Below, one piece after another: positions 51,000-59,380 of a DNA stretch of 64,000 nt. The notes beneath the pieces are model-generated. The model did not search any database and had not been told where the DNA came from. It worked only from the letters and a program-made list of their open reading frames with translations. The DNA comes from a virus, in the IMG/VR virus record IMGVR_UViG_3300042691_029560, positions 28,714-92,713 of that record. One strand, 5' to 3'. The stretch's first letter is position 1, and each line of letters starts with the position of its first letter. The translations under genes and the position numbers were made by a program.

Positions 51000-51520
51000 G
51001 AAATTCCCATAAATAAATTTATCGTTATAAATTCTGATCCACCGGAGTTTATCGAAGCTAATACTGTTTCCGGAAAGTTTCGATCTCCGGAAAGCCGCCT
51101 AGACATCTGACGAGTCCGTCAGAAGTTCTTACCACCCCCCGAACCTACCGGTTTCATGATTGTTCCTGGATCTCCGGAAAGCTCAGCTCAGCTTGATCCA
51201 GGATCACCCGTTCCTGGTGGCATATCTTTTAACAAGCTAGCGGTTAGCTTCGTCAGATGTTACCCCCTCACCGATACACTGCAGCTTTCTACGGTTGCAG
51301 CTACAGCACTCCGTTAGAAGTTACCTTCCCTTTCAGATCTCCGGTCCCCAGGTAACAGGCACTGACCCGTTAGCTCGTTAGCTTCTCACCAACGTCAGCG
51401 GTTAAAGATCTCTACATCTAACCTAACCCTGACCCTGACCTAGGGCACGCGGTTATTTGATCCACGCTTAGGGCTCGCCGCTTTTTGTTTTCGAAGCTTA
51501 GGCTCGCCGATAAAAAATTT
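51000..51520. other. Gene-free spacer rich in palindromes and hairpins
   Basis: No credible gene in about 520 bp. It holds several CTCCGGAAAGC copies, a CTGACG-AGTC-CGTCAG hairpin, GCTCAGCTCAGC, the motif CGTTAGAAGTTACC, and GGATCCAGG-type sites. One AGATCTCTAC box occurs near its right end. It could hold a small RNA, but no promoter-terminator pair as clean as in the three ncRNA candidates is seen. Confidence 0.5.
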
Positions 51521-51575
51521 CCCCACCGGGCACTTCATAAACGAAAGGAAAGGAAGTGATAGTGCCCGGTAGGGA
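51521..51575. terminator. Large terminator with a Shine-Dalgarno-complementary loop
   Basis: CCGGGCACT pairs with AGTGCCCGG, with an inner CACTTC/GAAGTG stem and T6 on the minus strand. The loop carries CUUUCCUUUCG, the exact complement of CGAAAGGAAAG. Ends the VWA gene. Confidence 0.75.
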
Positions 51576-51590
51576 AACTTGGCGGTTAGT

Positions 51591-53441
51591 TTAGAACGAG
51601 TTTCTCTCGCCCATCTTCGATAGAACTTCGGAAGCGGTTTGTCCGATAATCTTACTTGCTTCGACAACATTGTTAGAAACTGAAATCAGTTTGGCATCAG
51701 TATTCTTCACGATGAAACTAGCACCCGCAACGGAGTTGTCGTAGCCAATCCATAGAACAGCCACGCCATTACGCTTACACTCGTCTAGCCACTCTTTCGC
51801 TTTACGACTTTCAGGGTTAGTGAAGTTTCCATCCGATACAACGACAAGCAATCTCGCCCCTGTTCCGTAAAGTAAGTTGGACATACCATCTACCGCTTGG
51901 AACGCAGTATCGAATTGCTCTGTCCAATCACTAGCCGAATACACTTCGACTTCTTCTAGGTGTTGTCCGACAGATAGAGCAGGGAATACATCAGCACCGA
52001 AATAGACCATAGCGGTTCTCGCCTGAACTCGCCTACCCGCTTCGGATAGAACCCAAGCGGTAGTTGCCATAGGGTTCATGGCAGAACCCATAGAACCCGA
52101 GATGTCCACCATCACGCCAATAGTCAGCGTAGGCTCGTCAGTTTGTTTTCTAGTCTTGGTTTTCCATAACTCGATTGGAGTGTGGATGCCCTTTGATTTT
52201 AGAGCCTTGCTCTGAACTAAGGCACGACTTCTAAGTTTGCCAGCAGGAACGACTTGGTTATGAACGACAACATCTCTCTCACGATACTTCGCCTTTTCGA
52301 GCAACTTGGCAACGAGAACCGCAGACGACCTTTCCAACGAAGTTGGTTTTCTTCTCTCGACTAATCGAGAGTTAGTGTTGCCACTTGGTTCACCATCACG
52401 CTTTTTGTTTTCGAGAATACGCTTGGCGATTTTCTTGTTTGTTTCTCTTTGTTTCGCCTGTTTCGCACTCGACCTAACTTCATCCGCCCAATTCTCGGAT
52501 AACTGTTGCTCGTCAATTTCAGTTTGACCAGATAGAGAAGTGTTGTCGGCATCTTCATTTAGAGCATCAACAAGTTTTTTGATTTTGCCCTTGCCACTTT
52601 TGCCACGACCTTTTCCAGCTTCGCCATCTTCGCCATCTTCGCCATCTTCACTACCGCCACTTGGATAATGGCATCCACCATCGGGTTCTTGTCCAGCATC
52701 TTCGGAAAGTTTCTTCACGATACTTTCCCATCTTCTAGCCAACTCGTAAAGTGGTTCAGCGTTAGCGTGGTCAGCGTGGTTCTGAAACTCGATCCAGACT
52801 TCACGAAGTTCTGCCAACCCATCAGCACCAATCAGTTCCATCAGAACTGAATTGACCGCAACTACATCTTCGGGTTCGAGAACGCCAGCATCAACTCTCG
52901 CAAGTGTTAGACCAGCCAAGTAAGCACCAGCACGAACTAGCCCCATGTTTTCGAGTGCCTTATCAAGTTCGGCAAGCACGACTTCGAGAACAGAAACTCG
53001 CAGAAACGCTTTCTTATTTGGTTGAGCAATAACTCCCCACTTCTCAATTCTCGTTTCTTCGAGCAGGTGTAGCGCACCGAACTCGTTTTCATTGAGAACC
53101 TTGCTCGCATCTTCGAGTGAGTAGAGAGAGAACTTGGCGTGGCAACTTTCGTGATAGAGAGTTCCGAACCCCCTAGCGTTATCGTATTGGACATCTCTAC
53201 TTCTGATGTCGCCAAGATTTTCAGGGGTAGTTCCATAACCGAAAGATTTTGGAATACATACTTCGACTTCCGAAGTATTAGGGTTGTATCGAGCAGGATT
53301 AGGTTGTTCAGTATCGGCAACGAGAATAACTAGGTCGTTTCTATCCGACCACTCATTTACCAACTGTCCTAAGTCAGCACCTACTTTGAGCCACTCTTTC
53401 GGAGTGGTTGTTTTGATTTCTTCATTTGAGAAGTGAGCCAT
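51591..53441 (-). CDS. CobT-like VWA protein with an HExxH motif
   Basis: 616 residues. The N-terminal third has HESCH (97-101) and a downstream LLEETRIEKW, a gluzincin-like metallopeptidase pattern. The middle is acidic/Gly-rich (GGSEDGEDGEDGEAGKGRGK) and then basic. The C-terminal VWA domain has the MIDAS motif DISGSMGS (about residue 446) and VVVSDGNFT. The layout resembles CobT-type VWA partners of MoxR/CobS ATPases, and such an ATPase is encoded next door. These pairs act as chaperone or metal-insertion-like complexes. The phage target is unknown. GAAAGGAAAAATC before the ATG. Confidence 0.82.
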   Translation of the reverse strand: MAHFSNEEIKTTTPKEWLKVGADLGQLVNEWSDRNDLVILVADTEQPNPARYNPNTSEVEVCIPKSFGYGTTPENLGDIRSRDVQYDNARGFGTLYHESCHAKFSLYSLEDASKVLNENEFGALHLLEETRIEKWGVIAQPNKKAFLRVSVLEVVLAELDKALENMGLVRAGAYLAGLTLARVDAGVLEPEDVVAVNSVLMELIGADGLAELREVWIEFQNHADHANAEPLYELARRWESIVKKLSEDAGQEPDGGCHYPSGGSEDGEDGEDGEAGKGRGKSGKGKIKKLVDALNEDADNTSLSGQTEIDEQQLSENWADEVRSSAKQAKQRETNKKIAKRILENKKRDGEPSGNTNSRLVERRKPTSLERSSAVLVAKLLEKAKYRERDVVVHNQVVPAGKLRSRALVQSKALKSKGIHTPIELWKTKTRKQTDEPTLTIGVMVDISGSMGSAMNPMATTAWVLSEAGRRVQARTAMVYFGADVFPALSVGQHLEEVEVYSASDWTEQFDTAFQAVDGMSNLLYGTGARLLVVVSDGNFTNPESRKAKEWLDECKRNGVAVLWIGYDNSVAGASFIVKNTDAKLISVSNNVVEASKIIGQTASEVLSKMGERNSF

Positions 53442-53570
53442 GATTTTTCCTTTCGTTAGGCTACTAGAAGTTTATAGATAGTTCTAAGTTTCCGCAAGTC
53501 CACCAGATCGACAACCGAGCTAATTTTCACTAGCTCGATTGCCGACTTGGTTTTCTAGGGATAGGACAAC

Positions 53571-54596
53571 CTAGATTTTGGCAGGGCGACAATCTTTTCC
53601 GAACACTCGGGTAAAGACATCAGCCACGATTGGTCTGTCCATTTCAGGCGAGCAAGCGAGCAAGTTGGCGATTGCCCAATCAGTTCCATAAGACTTCTCA
53701 ATCTCTCGGAACGCAAGCAACTCTCGGAATTGTGGCGACCAAGAAGTTTCACCTGAAAGTTGTTTCTTGGCGAGATTTTGACTTGCTGTAATTGCCAAGC
53801 GTGGAACGCCCAACTTTTTAGCAAGTTCCCAATCAGTAGTCATTTCGACTTGTAGCAAGCAACGAGATAACAAGGCTTCTGAAAGACGAACTCCGGGAGC
53901 ATTAGGGTTGGTAGCACCAACGACATAGAACCCATCTTTCGCCTTTACAGTTCCCCTTTCGGGATTTTGAGTGATGGTGATTTCTTTACGACCATCCATC
54001 AACCCATAGAGAGCAGATAGAACTTTTGGATCGATTAGTCCAATCTCGTCAATGAGAAGAACTTTCCCTTGCTCGGCAGATTTTACTAACGCACCATCCA
54101 CCCACTCGAAATCGCCACTTGGAGTTTGGACATAGCCACCAATGAAATCCGAAAGTTCAGTATCGCCTGAACCGAGAATTGTATAAAGTTCATCCCCGAA
54201 ACTTGCTTCGACCAATGCTGTCTTTCCGCAACCCGGGCTTCCATAGAGCAACGCATAGTGTCCAAGTTTTCTACCAAGTCGTAGCACTTCGACATCAGGC
54301 ATACCTGACCATTGACGAGAGTAGTAGAAATCACCATTAGGTCTTTCATACTTTTCTAATCCATCTACCATAGGGGCATCCACGACACGAACTTTCTTTG
54401 GAGTTTTAGGGGTAGCACTTCTCTTGGTGAGAGAACTTGATTTGTTAGACCACTTATCGAGAACCGCTTTTGTTTCACTTGATAATGATACTTGCTGTTT
54501 GGCATAAGCGAGTAGAGCAGTTGGAAGTCCAACTTCGAGTGATGAAAGTTTTGATAAATCTTCCATAGTTGTTGTTGATACTTTGTATGTTGGCAT
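53571..54596 (-). CDS. MoxR/CobS-type AAA+ ATPase
   Basis: 341 residues. Walker A GSPGCGKT (119-126), Walker B LLIDE (180-184), sensor-1 GATNPN (about 229) and an LLSRCL arginine region. The order fits MoxR-family AAA+ proteins, which remodel proteins or complexes together with a VWA partner. The first 90 residues are a basic, low-complexity extension. It is cotranscribed with the VWA gene downstream and a 161-residue protein upstream. Confidence 0.88.
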   Translation of the reverse strand: MPTYKVSTTTMEDLSKLSSLEVGLPTALLAYAKQQVSLSSETKAVLDKWSNKSSSLTKRSATPKTPKKVRVVDAPMVDGLEKYERPNGDFYYSRQWSGMPDVEVLRLGRKLGHYALLYGSPGCGKTALVEASFGDELYTILGSGDTELSDFIGGYVQTPSGDFEWVDGALVKSAEQGKVLLIDEIGLIDPKVLSALYGLMDGRKEITITQNPERGTVKAKDGFYVVGATNPNAPGVRLSEALLSRCLLQVEMTTDWELAKKLGVPRLAITASQNLAKKQLSGETSWSPQFRELLAFREIEKSYGTDWAIANLLACSPEMDRPIVADVFTRVFGKDCRPAKI

Positions 54597-54620
54597 TTTG
54601 ATTTGTCCTATCTTTTCTAA

Positions 54621-55106
54621 TTACGCCACGAATAATTCATCAGGGAAGCCAGCTTCTTTTCGAGTTCTAAGAACTCTACGAATTAGCCCCTGTGGAGTGT
54701 TGTATTTGCTAATGTCCATAGCATCTTGGAGTGATACTTCGAGAGTGATAACTTTGCCATCTCTAATCTTCCAATCTCTCTCAATCATGTAAGCAAGTTG
54801 AGTTTGGATCGGGGCGAGAACTTCTGATGCTAATTGCTGTTTTACATCAGAAGATAGTGTCGTATCGAACTCGTGATTAGTTCCGACAAGTTTGGTATCA
54901 GCCACACTTGTCGAAATGTGGTTCATCTGCCATTGCGCTCTTGGCGACCAATTATTTACAGTTCGCCTAAGCATGGTGTTAGGAACTCTCTTACCATCCA
55001 CGATTGCTGATGGAGTGAGAAGAACCTGTGCTGTTTCTTTTCCATTAGTAGATACGAACTCTAAATAGAGAGCCTGACCTACTAACTGACTTTGTGTTTC
55101 TTCCAT
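54621..55106 (-). CDS. Third protein of the MoxR/VWA operon
   Basis: 161 residues. MEETQSQLVGQALYLEFVSTNGK, a beta-rich N-terminal half, then KLVGTNHEFDTTLSSDVKQQL and a helical end with QGLIRRVLRTRKEAG. Not recognised; operon membership suggests it is the substrate or adaptor of the ATPase. CGAAAGGTTATCCA before the ATG. Confidence 0.72.
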   Translation of the reverse strand: MEETQSQLVGQALYLEFVSTNGKETAQVLLTPSAIVDGKRVPNTMLRRTVNNWSPRAQWQMNHISTSVADTKLVGTNHEFDTTLSSDVKQQLASEVLAPIQTQLAYMIERDWKIRDGKVITLEVSLQDAMDISKYNTPQGLIRRVLRTRKEAGFPDELFVA

Positions 55107-55239
55107 TGGATAACCTTTCGTTGTAAGTTGGAAGTTGTTATTACCTAATCAACCTTAGCGATTTTTCGTTGGAAGTCAAGTTAGATTTATATAATTCTCA
55201 AATATTTTTTCCGGATCTTCTGTTGGCCTAGATCGATAA

Positions 55240-55581
55240 ATGAACTACTATAGAACTATGTGTTACGCGTGCAGTGATTATGTATATGAAGAAGCTTGTC
55301 CTGATGAGTTTCCGGGATGTCAAGGTGAATGCAGTGGCTTTAGCTGTATGGATTGCTCCGGAAATACTTTGCATCTGAACGAGTTCTATATGGTCCACGA
55401 CCACGTGTGGGATTCAGTAATCTCCAAGGCCGAAACAAGGGGAATGATTTGTATTGGTTGCCTTGAGCTTCGACTAGGTCGTCTATTGAATGCAGCAGAC
55501 TTTACTGATGCCCCAGTCAACAGTGGGTTCGTTGAGCGATCCCCCAGGCTAATCGACAGAATGACGAGCGAAGATAACTAG
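55240..55581 (+). CDS. Rightward zinc-binding phage protein
   Basis: 113 residues. Cys pairs in CYACSDY, CQGECSGFSCMDC and GMICIGCLELRLGRLLNAADF. The EFYMVHDHVWDSV...CIGCLE segment marks a family common in actinophages, of unknown role. One of few plus-strand genes. It overlaps the convergent gene at 55578 by four bases. No clear ribosome site; TATATAAT upstream may be its promoter. Confidence 0.72.
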   Translation: MNYYRTMCYACSDYVYEEACPDEFPGCQGECSGFSCMDCSGNTLHLNEFYMVHDHVWDSVISKAETRGMICIGCLELRLGRLLNAADFTDAPVNSGFVERSPRLIDRMTSEDN

Positions 55582-55811
55582 TCTTCCACCGGGATTACGA
55601 TTGGGAATCCTTCCCAAACCACTTCGTGCTCTTCGTCGTCCTTAGGGTACCCAATGAAATCGTCTCCAATGAGATCTGGGTCTGCATCAATCTCAATCAT
55701 GACTTCGTCAGGGTCTGCACTCTCTGATTCGTAGAGTCCATCCAACTCAATGTTTGTTGCTACCCCATCAATAGTGACGTCCCAGTAAACGCGATACTTA
55801 TATTTCTTCAT
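55578..55811 (-). CDS. Hypothetical 77-residue acidic protein
   Basis: MKKYKYRVYWDVTIDGVATNIELDG, then an Asp/Glu-rich half. Convergent with 55240 and sharing its last four bases. Unknown. Confidence 0.6.
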   Translation of the reverse strand: MKKYKYRVYWDVTIDGVATNIELDGLYESESADPDEVMIEIDADPDLIGDDFIGYPKDDEEHEVVWEGFPIVIPVED

Positions 55812-55942
55812 AGAGCCAGTTTACTGTTGCAGGCATCGGAAGTCAAGAGGATCTCCTGGCGGCCGGAAACTTCTCACCAGCTCGTTAAAAGTTATGAAGG
55901 CGATCCGGATCTGAGCTCATCAGCTCAGCTGTTATTTCTTCG

Positions 55943-56182
55943 TTAAAAGTTTCCTGGATCTATCACGGGCAGCGCACAGTCGCTACATATGAAGTACTCG
56001 AGGTCCTCCCCGTCTACGTCTCCCAACACCAGGACACACGGTATGAAGTCTTCCTCGTGATAAGCTACGGCTTCTTTACAGTTCTCACAGAACTCATCGG
56101 ATCTGAATATGACCAGTCCGGTATCCTCTGCTAGGTTAGCATCGGTTTCATCGTTAATAATGTGCAGCTCTACTTGTTGCAT
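55943..56182 (-). CDS. Small zinc-ribbon protein
   Basis: 79 residues. CENC (about residue 32) and CSDC (about 69) make a zinc ribbon around an acidic beta sheet. GGAGGTACTAA before the ATG, a more classical ribosome site than in the block to the left. Confidence 0.63.
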   Translation of the reverse strand: MQQVELHIINDETDANLAEDTGLVIFRSDEFCENCKEAVAYHEEDFIPCVLVLGDVDGEDLEYFICSDCALPVIDPGNF

Positions 56183-56299
56183 TTAGTACCTCCAATAAGA
56201 TACTAATACACCCAGCGGTTAGGCTATTTGGACGTGTGCTATACACTCGCCGCTCGATGCTCGCCGTACACTGCAGCGCGTAACTTCTAACGTAGTTTG

Positions 56300-56569
56300 T
56301 TAGAAGCTACCATCCTCTTCACGGTACTGATCCGCTCGCCAGACAGACGGTGAATGGTTCTCCTCGACGTCCCGTTTCATAGACTCATCCTCGTACATAC
56401 GTACAACGTGATAACAAGGGTCCTCGCCGTTATCGTAGGCTTCGTCTTCCTGAGCTGACGTTGGCAGGCCGTCATGCGGTACACATACCGGTGGTCCTAC
56501 CCAACCTTCACGCAGGCCGATCTTCATCCAGACGTCAAAAGTGATTTCGTTAAAAGTGGTGTCATTCAT
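56300..56569 (-). CDS. Hypothetical 89-residue acidic protein
   Basis: MNDTTFNEITFDVWMKIGLREGW, then PPVCVPHDGLPTSAQEDEAY and CYHVVRMYED. The VCVPHDG pattern is familiar from small phage proteins of unknown role. GATGAGCTC before the ATG. Confidence 0.62.
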   Translation of the reverse strand: MNDTTFNEITFDVWMKIGLREGWVGPPVCVPHDGLPTSAQEDEAYDNGEDPCYHVVRMYEDESMKRDVEENHSPSVWRADQYREEDGSF

Positions 56570-56605
56570 GAGCTCATCCTAACATGCCTCGCCGTCAAAG
56601 TCAAC

Positions 56606-56926
56606 TTACAACCTTGCACAGCGTTTCGTGAATTGTGCAAGCTCTGCTAGCTCGCCGTTATGTTTAATCCGACCGTAAAACCTTCCCGCGGATTGGGTGA
56701 AAATAGTCTTCTCATCAAAGATGATCCCGATCTCGTAAAGCAGTGCTTCAACTTCTGACGAAGACAGTGATGAGAATCCCAGTCCCATGTAGATCGATTT
56801 GTAGTGGGAGTCCCGTTTGTAGACTTCAAGCACATATTCGACTGGCCGTGCTTCAGGCCGCTTTCGAATCATAATCTCTTTATGTGCTTTCATACCACGC
56901 TGTGCAATGGTGAGTGCTGATTGCAT
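56606..56926 (-). CDS. Hypothetical 106-residue protein
   Basis: MQSALTIAQRGMKAHKEIMIRKRPEARPVEY, basic start, then mixed alpha/beta sequence and CARL end. Its ATG overlaps the upstream TAG/TAA by one base. Unknown. Confidence 0.62.
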   Translation of the reverse strand: MQSALTIAQRGMKAHKEIMIRKRPEARPVEYVLEVYKRDSHYKSIYMGLGFSSLSSSEVEALLYEIGIIFDEKTIFTQSAGRFYGRIKHNGELAELAQFTKRCARL

Positions 56927-57210
56927 TAGTCGTCCTCCTCATCGATCTCACGTAGAACCTTGAATCCTACATACTCGAGGATGGTTGTTTTTGCCAGCTC
57001 GTACTGCTCCTGGTTGTCAAAGTAGAAACCAATCCTGTGGTCAACGTCAAAGTTCTCATCAAACACTGCGATGCCATCTCCAATGGCAACTAGAATTTCA
57101 TGCTCTTCATACATTGGGTGGGCGGGGTCTTCATACTCTGTAATCATGACGTCGACGTATGTGAGTCGATTGTCAGGGTCGAGCGTGTAATCGTAATCGT
57201 AATTTGTCAT
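56926..57210 (-). CDS. Hypothetical 94-residue acidic protein
   Basis: MTNYDYDYTLDPDNRLTYVDVMITEY; beta-rich and acidic with a helical end. ATGA overlap with the upstream gene. Unknown. Confidence 0.62.
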   Translation of the reverse strand: MTNYDYDYTLDPDNRLTYVDVMITEYEDPAHPMYEEHEILVAIGDGIAVFDENFDVDHRIGFYFDNQEQYELAKTTILEYVGFKVLREIDEEDD

Positions 57211-57365
57211 TCGTTGTCTCCTTCAAACTCGACGTTATCATAAGTGCCCTCTTCTTTGCAAGGTTCGCAAATCCAGATGGTGGTGCCATCGATCCCTGGT
57301 GCTCCATAACTGGCAGTCATTTCATGACAGTTGTCGCAGACGTACTCGTCTTTGGGCTGAATCAT
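57207..57365 (-). CDS. Small zinc-ribbon protein
   Basis: 52 residues. CDNCHEM and CEPCKEE give two Cys pairs. First gene of the 57365-56606 cluster; AGGAGAATT before the ATG. Confidence 0.6.
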   Translation of the reverse strand: MIQPKDEYVCDNCHEMTASYGAPGIDGTTIWICEPCKEEGTYDNVEFEGDNE

Positions 57366-57417
57366 AATTCTCCTAACTTAGGTGTAGTTGAATAATAACT
57401 CCGGCCCTACAGGTTTG

Positions 57418-58218
57418 TCAAGTCAAAACAGAAAAAAGTTTTGTTTTCGCAGAAAGTGCTAGCAAGCTGTTTTGATCGGGGAGACCAGTTGCATCGTCTC
57501 CAACATAACCAATCTTTCGTTGGAAGTTTGCGAAGGCGCTACGCGTCTGAGCGTCGTAAGTTCCTCTCTTCGCATTCCGGAGTCCGACTTCTTGAGCCAA
57601 GGCCAGCTGGATGAGCTCGACGTCCCGGCAAGGTTTTAACGAAAGAACTCGTGATAAGTTTACCGGAGGCTGCCGGATCTCCCCCTCCGGATCTTTCAAC
57701 CGGTTTCGTGAAAAGTCTGGACGTCCAAAGCCCAGCACATCCGTCAGGTACCTGGTGCGTTCAAAGATTCCGTTACGGTCCTGAGGTCCCTTCAGCAGTC
57801 CAGTGTCAACGTTAGCTTCGATCGTTTTAAAGCTTCCGTTAAAAGTTACACCCGTCACGTCTGTGACGATCCCCACATGTGGCATCTCGAAATGGGCACC
57901 CGTTGAGAAGTTAAAGAAGACGACGTCTCCTGGTTTGGGATTCACGTAAAGTCGACCCGTTCGTAAAAAGTTTGCTGCAGCAGCTGGGGTATACACGCAA
58001 CTGGGAATATCGACGTCGGTTACCTTCGCTACGTAATCAATAAACGATCCAGACCAAGGCTGGCCGCTATACCCGCTACGCTCGCCGTAGTACGATACAC
58101 GTCCAGCTTGGCTTCTATAACCCAGATGGCTCGCCGCCTCCTCCAGGAATGCACGTAACTTTTCACGACGTCCGTTAGATCCAGATCCAGATCCAGATCT
58201 TCCTCGCCGGCTAAACAT
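57418..58218 (-). CDS. CHAP-like plus peptidoglycan-binding protein with the catalytic Cys replaced
   Basis: 266 residues. A Ser/Gly/Arg N-terminus (encoded by a GATCCA repeat) is followed by a CHAP/NlpC-like domain (about 20-165) with PGDVVFFNF and MPHVGIVTDV (His114). At the place where CHAP enzymes have PWCxxF this protein has PWSGSF (Ser56), so classical Cys chemistry seems lost. The C-terminal part (about 200-260) resembles a peptidoglycan-binding domain with AQTRSAFANFQRKIG. It could be a virion wall-binding protein or an enzyme of altered mechanism. Actinophages have close relatives of this pattern. Confidence 0.75.
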   Translation of the reverse strand: MFSRRGRSGSGSGSNGRREKLRAFLEEAASHLGYRSQAGRVSYYGERSGYSGQPWSGSFIDYVAKVTDVDIPSCVYTPAAAANFLRTGRLYVNPKPGDVVFFNFSTGAHFEMPHVGIVTDVTGVTFNGSFKTIEANVDTGLLKGPQDRNGIFERTRYLTDVLGFGRPDFSRNRLKDPEGEIRQPPVNLSRVLSLKPCRDVELIQLALAQEVGLRNAKRGTYDAQTRSAFANFQRKIGYVGDDATGLPDQNSLLALSAKTKLFSVLT

Positions 58219-58377
58219 TTACTGCTCCGTTAAAAGTTTCTCCAGGTAGCTCACCAGGTGCTGAGCTTCGTTGGCTCGAGTCGTCATGCGTATGTGATCG
58301 ACGCGGTTTGCTGCCTGGCGAATGTCTTCTTCCAGACGTTGGGCATGTTCCCTGGCCGCTTCTAAAATTTGTTCCAC
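58219..58377 (-). CDS. Small coiled-coil protein between terminase-like and endolysin-like genes
   Basis: 52 residues after the first, EQILEAAREHAQRLEEDIRQ onward, all helical. The GTG at 58377 has AAGGAG five bases upstream; a GTG at 58383 that overlaps the upstream TGA is the alternative. Unknown function. Confidence 0.6.
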   Translation of the reverse strand: MEQILEAAREHAQRLEEDIRQAANRVDHIRMTTRANEAQHLVSYLEKLLTEQ

Positions 58378-58379
58378 GG

Positions 58380-59363
58380 TCACTCCTTGACCTCGTTTGT
58401 ATTGTTGTCATTCTCTTCGCTTTCTACGATCTCTGCATCTACTATATCATCTCGAACGTCCGTTTCAACCTCTACAGTGACACCCGTTGCTGCAAGGCTG
58501 GCCGCGTTTGACATGGCGTTGACGGCTAGCCGGTTCAGACGTTCAGCAATGATACTAGCAGCTGGACGTACGTCTAGGTTAACGTTCGCATCTAACTCTA
58601 CACCACCACGCACGCCTGCGCGATCCAGAATCTCAGTGGCGGCTTTTAATTTTACCGGCTCAGATTCTGCGTTCGACATCATGTCTTCGAGAACGTCGAC
58701 GGCGTAGGGAGCTGCCTGGGTTAACTTTGCACGAGCTCGTTCGATGTCATCTCCCGGACGTCTCTTCAAACTTCCTAGGTGGATCCGACACAGGCCGTCA
58801 TCAGTCAGACGTCCAGAAGACCAAAGTTGGCAGCGGATCCCGTCGTCTTTGATTGCGTTGCATCTGTGAGGGAGGGCGGCTGGCTTACGTTTAGAACTTT
58901 TAACGGGTTCCGTTTGTTCTTTGATCCAGGATCTGGTAGCACCGATGACCCAAGGCGGTACGAGGTAGTCGGTTGATTCTTCTGCGATGAGATCGTATCC
59001 GATGAGGTAGTCGGAGTTCTTATTTGATGGGTCCGTTAAAAGTGGTTTCTTTTCTGCAAGGCTCAACACTCGACGTTCGGTTAACATCTCGGAGCTGATG
59101 GCTTGGATCAATCCGGTTGGGACTCCGTTAGTGGCGTAGACAGGAGCCCAGTTTAGTTTCGATCGACGTAAGATGGCACGGTTCTCATACGTATCTTCAC
59201 AAACACCACGGTCAGACTCTTGGATACCTAGCAGGGACAGATCTGGACGTAGGTTAATCGGTTCATCAATACGAACGTCGGGCTTCTCTATTTCGGGGGC
59301 GGAAAATGGGTTCGTATCCTCGCCGCTATCCTCGCCGGGGTCGACGTTTGTTGGGTCTGTCAT
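58380..59363 (-). CDS. Candidate terminase small subunit with a zinc-finger segment
   Basis: 327 residues. A disordered acidic N-terminus, an alpha/beta middle, then RCNAIKDDGIRCQLWSSG...CRIHLG, a Cys/His site, followed by a helical region with SEPVKLKAATEILDRAGVRGGVE, typical of small terminases in actinophages, and an acidic tail. Small terminases recognise viral DNA and load the large subunit. It is 31 kb from terL, which is unusual. A virion or DNA-binding protein is the alternative. A 13-bp hairpin precedes the gene. Confidence 0.62.
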   Translation of the reverse strand: MTDPTNVDPGEDSGEDTNPFSAPEIEKPDVRIDEPINLRPDLSLLGIQESDRGVCEDTYENRAILRRSKLNWAPVYATNGVPTGLIQAISSEMLTERRVLSLAEKKPLLTDPSNKNSDYLIGYDLIAEESTDYLVPPWVIGATRSWIKEQTEPVKSSKRKPAALPHRCNAIKDDGIRCQLWSSGRLTDDGLCRIHLGSLKRRPGDDIERARAKLTQAAPYAVDVLEDMMSNAESEPVKLKAATEILDRAGVRGGVELDANVNLDVRPAASIIAERLNRLAVNAMSNAASLAATGVTVEVETDVRDDIVDAEIVESEENDNNTNEVKE

Positions 59364-59380
59364 ATGGACGTCCGTTCTAA

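Noticed and set aside
51100-51125. CTGACGAGTCCGTC resembling a hammerhead ribozyme core
   Set aside because: The stem II partner and GAAA are missing; the sequence is better read as a simple CTGACG-AGTC-CGTCAG hairpin.
58211-58411. Open frame of 66 codons
   Set aside because: Arg/Ser/His-rich shadow; the 58219-58377 coiled-coil frame has the ribosome site and tight spacing with both neighbours.
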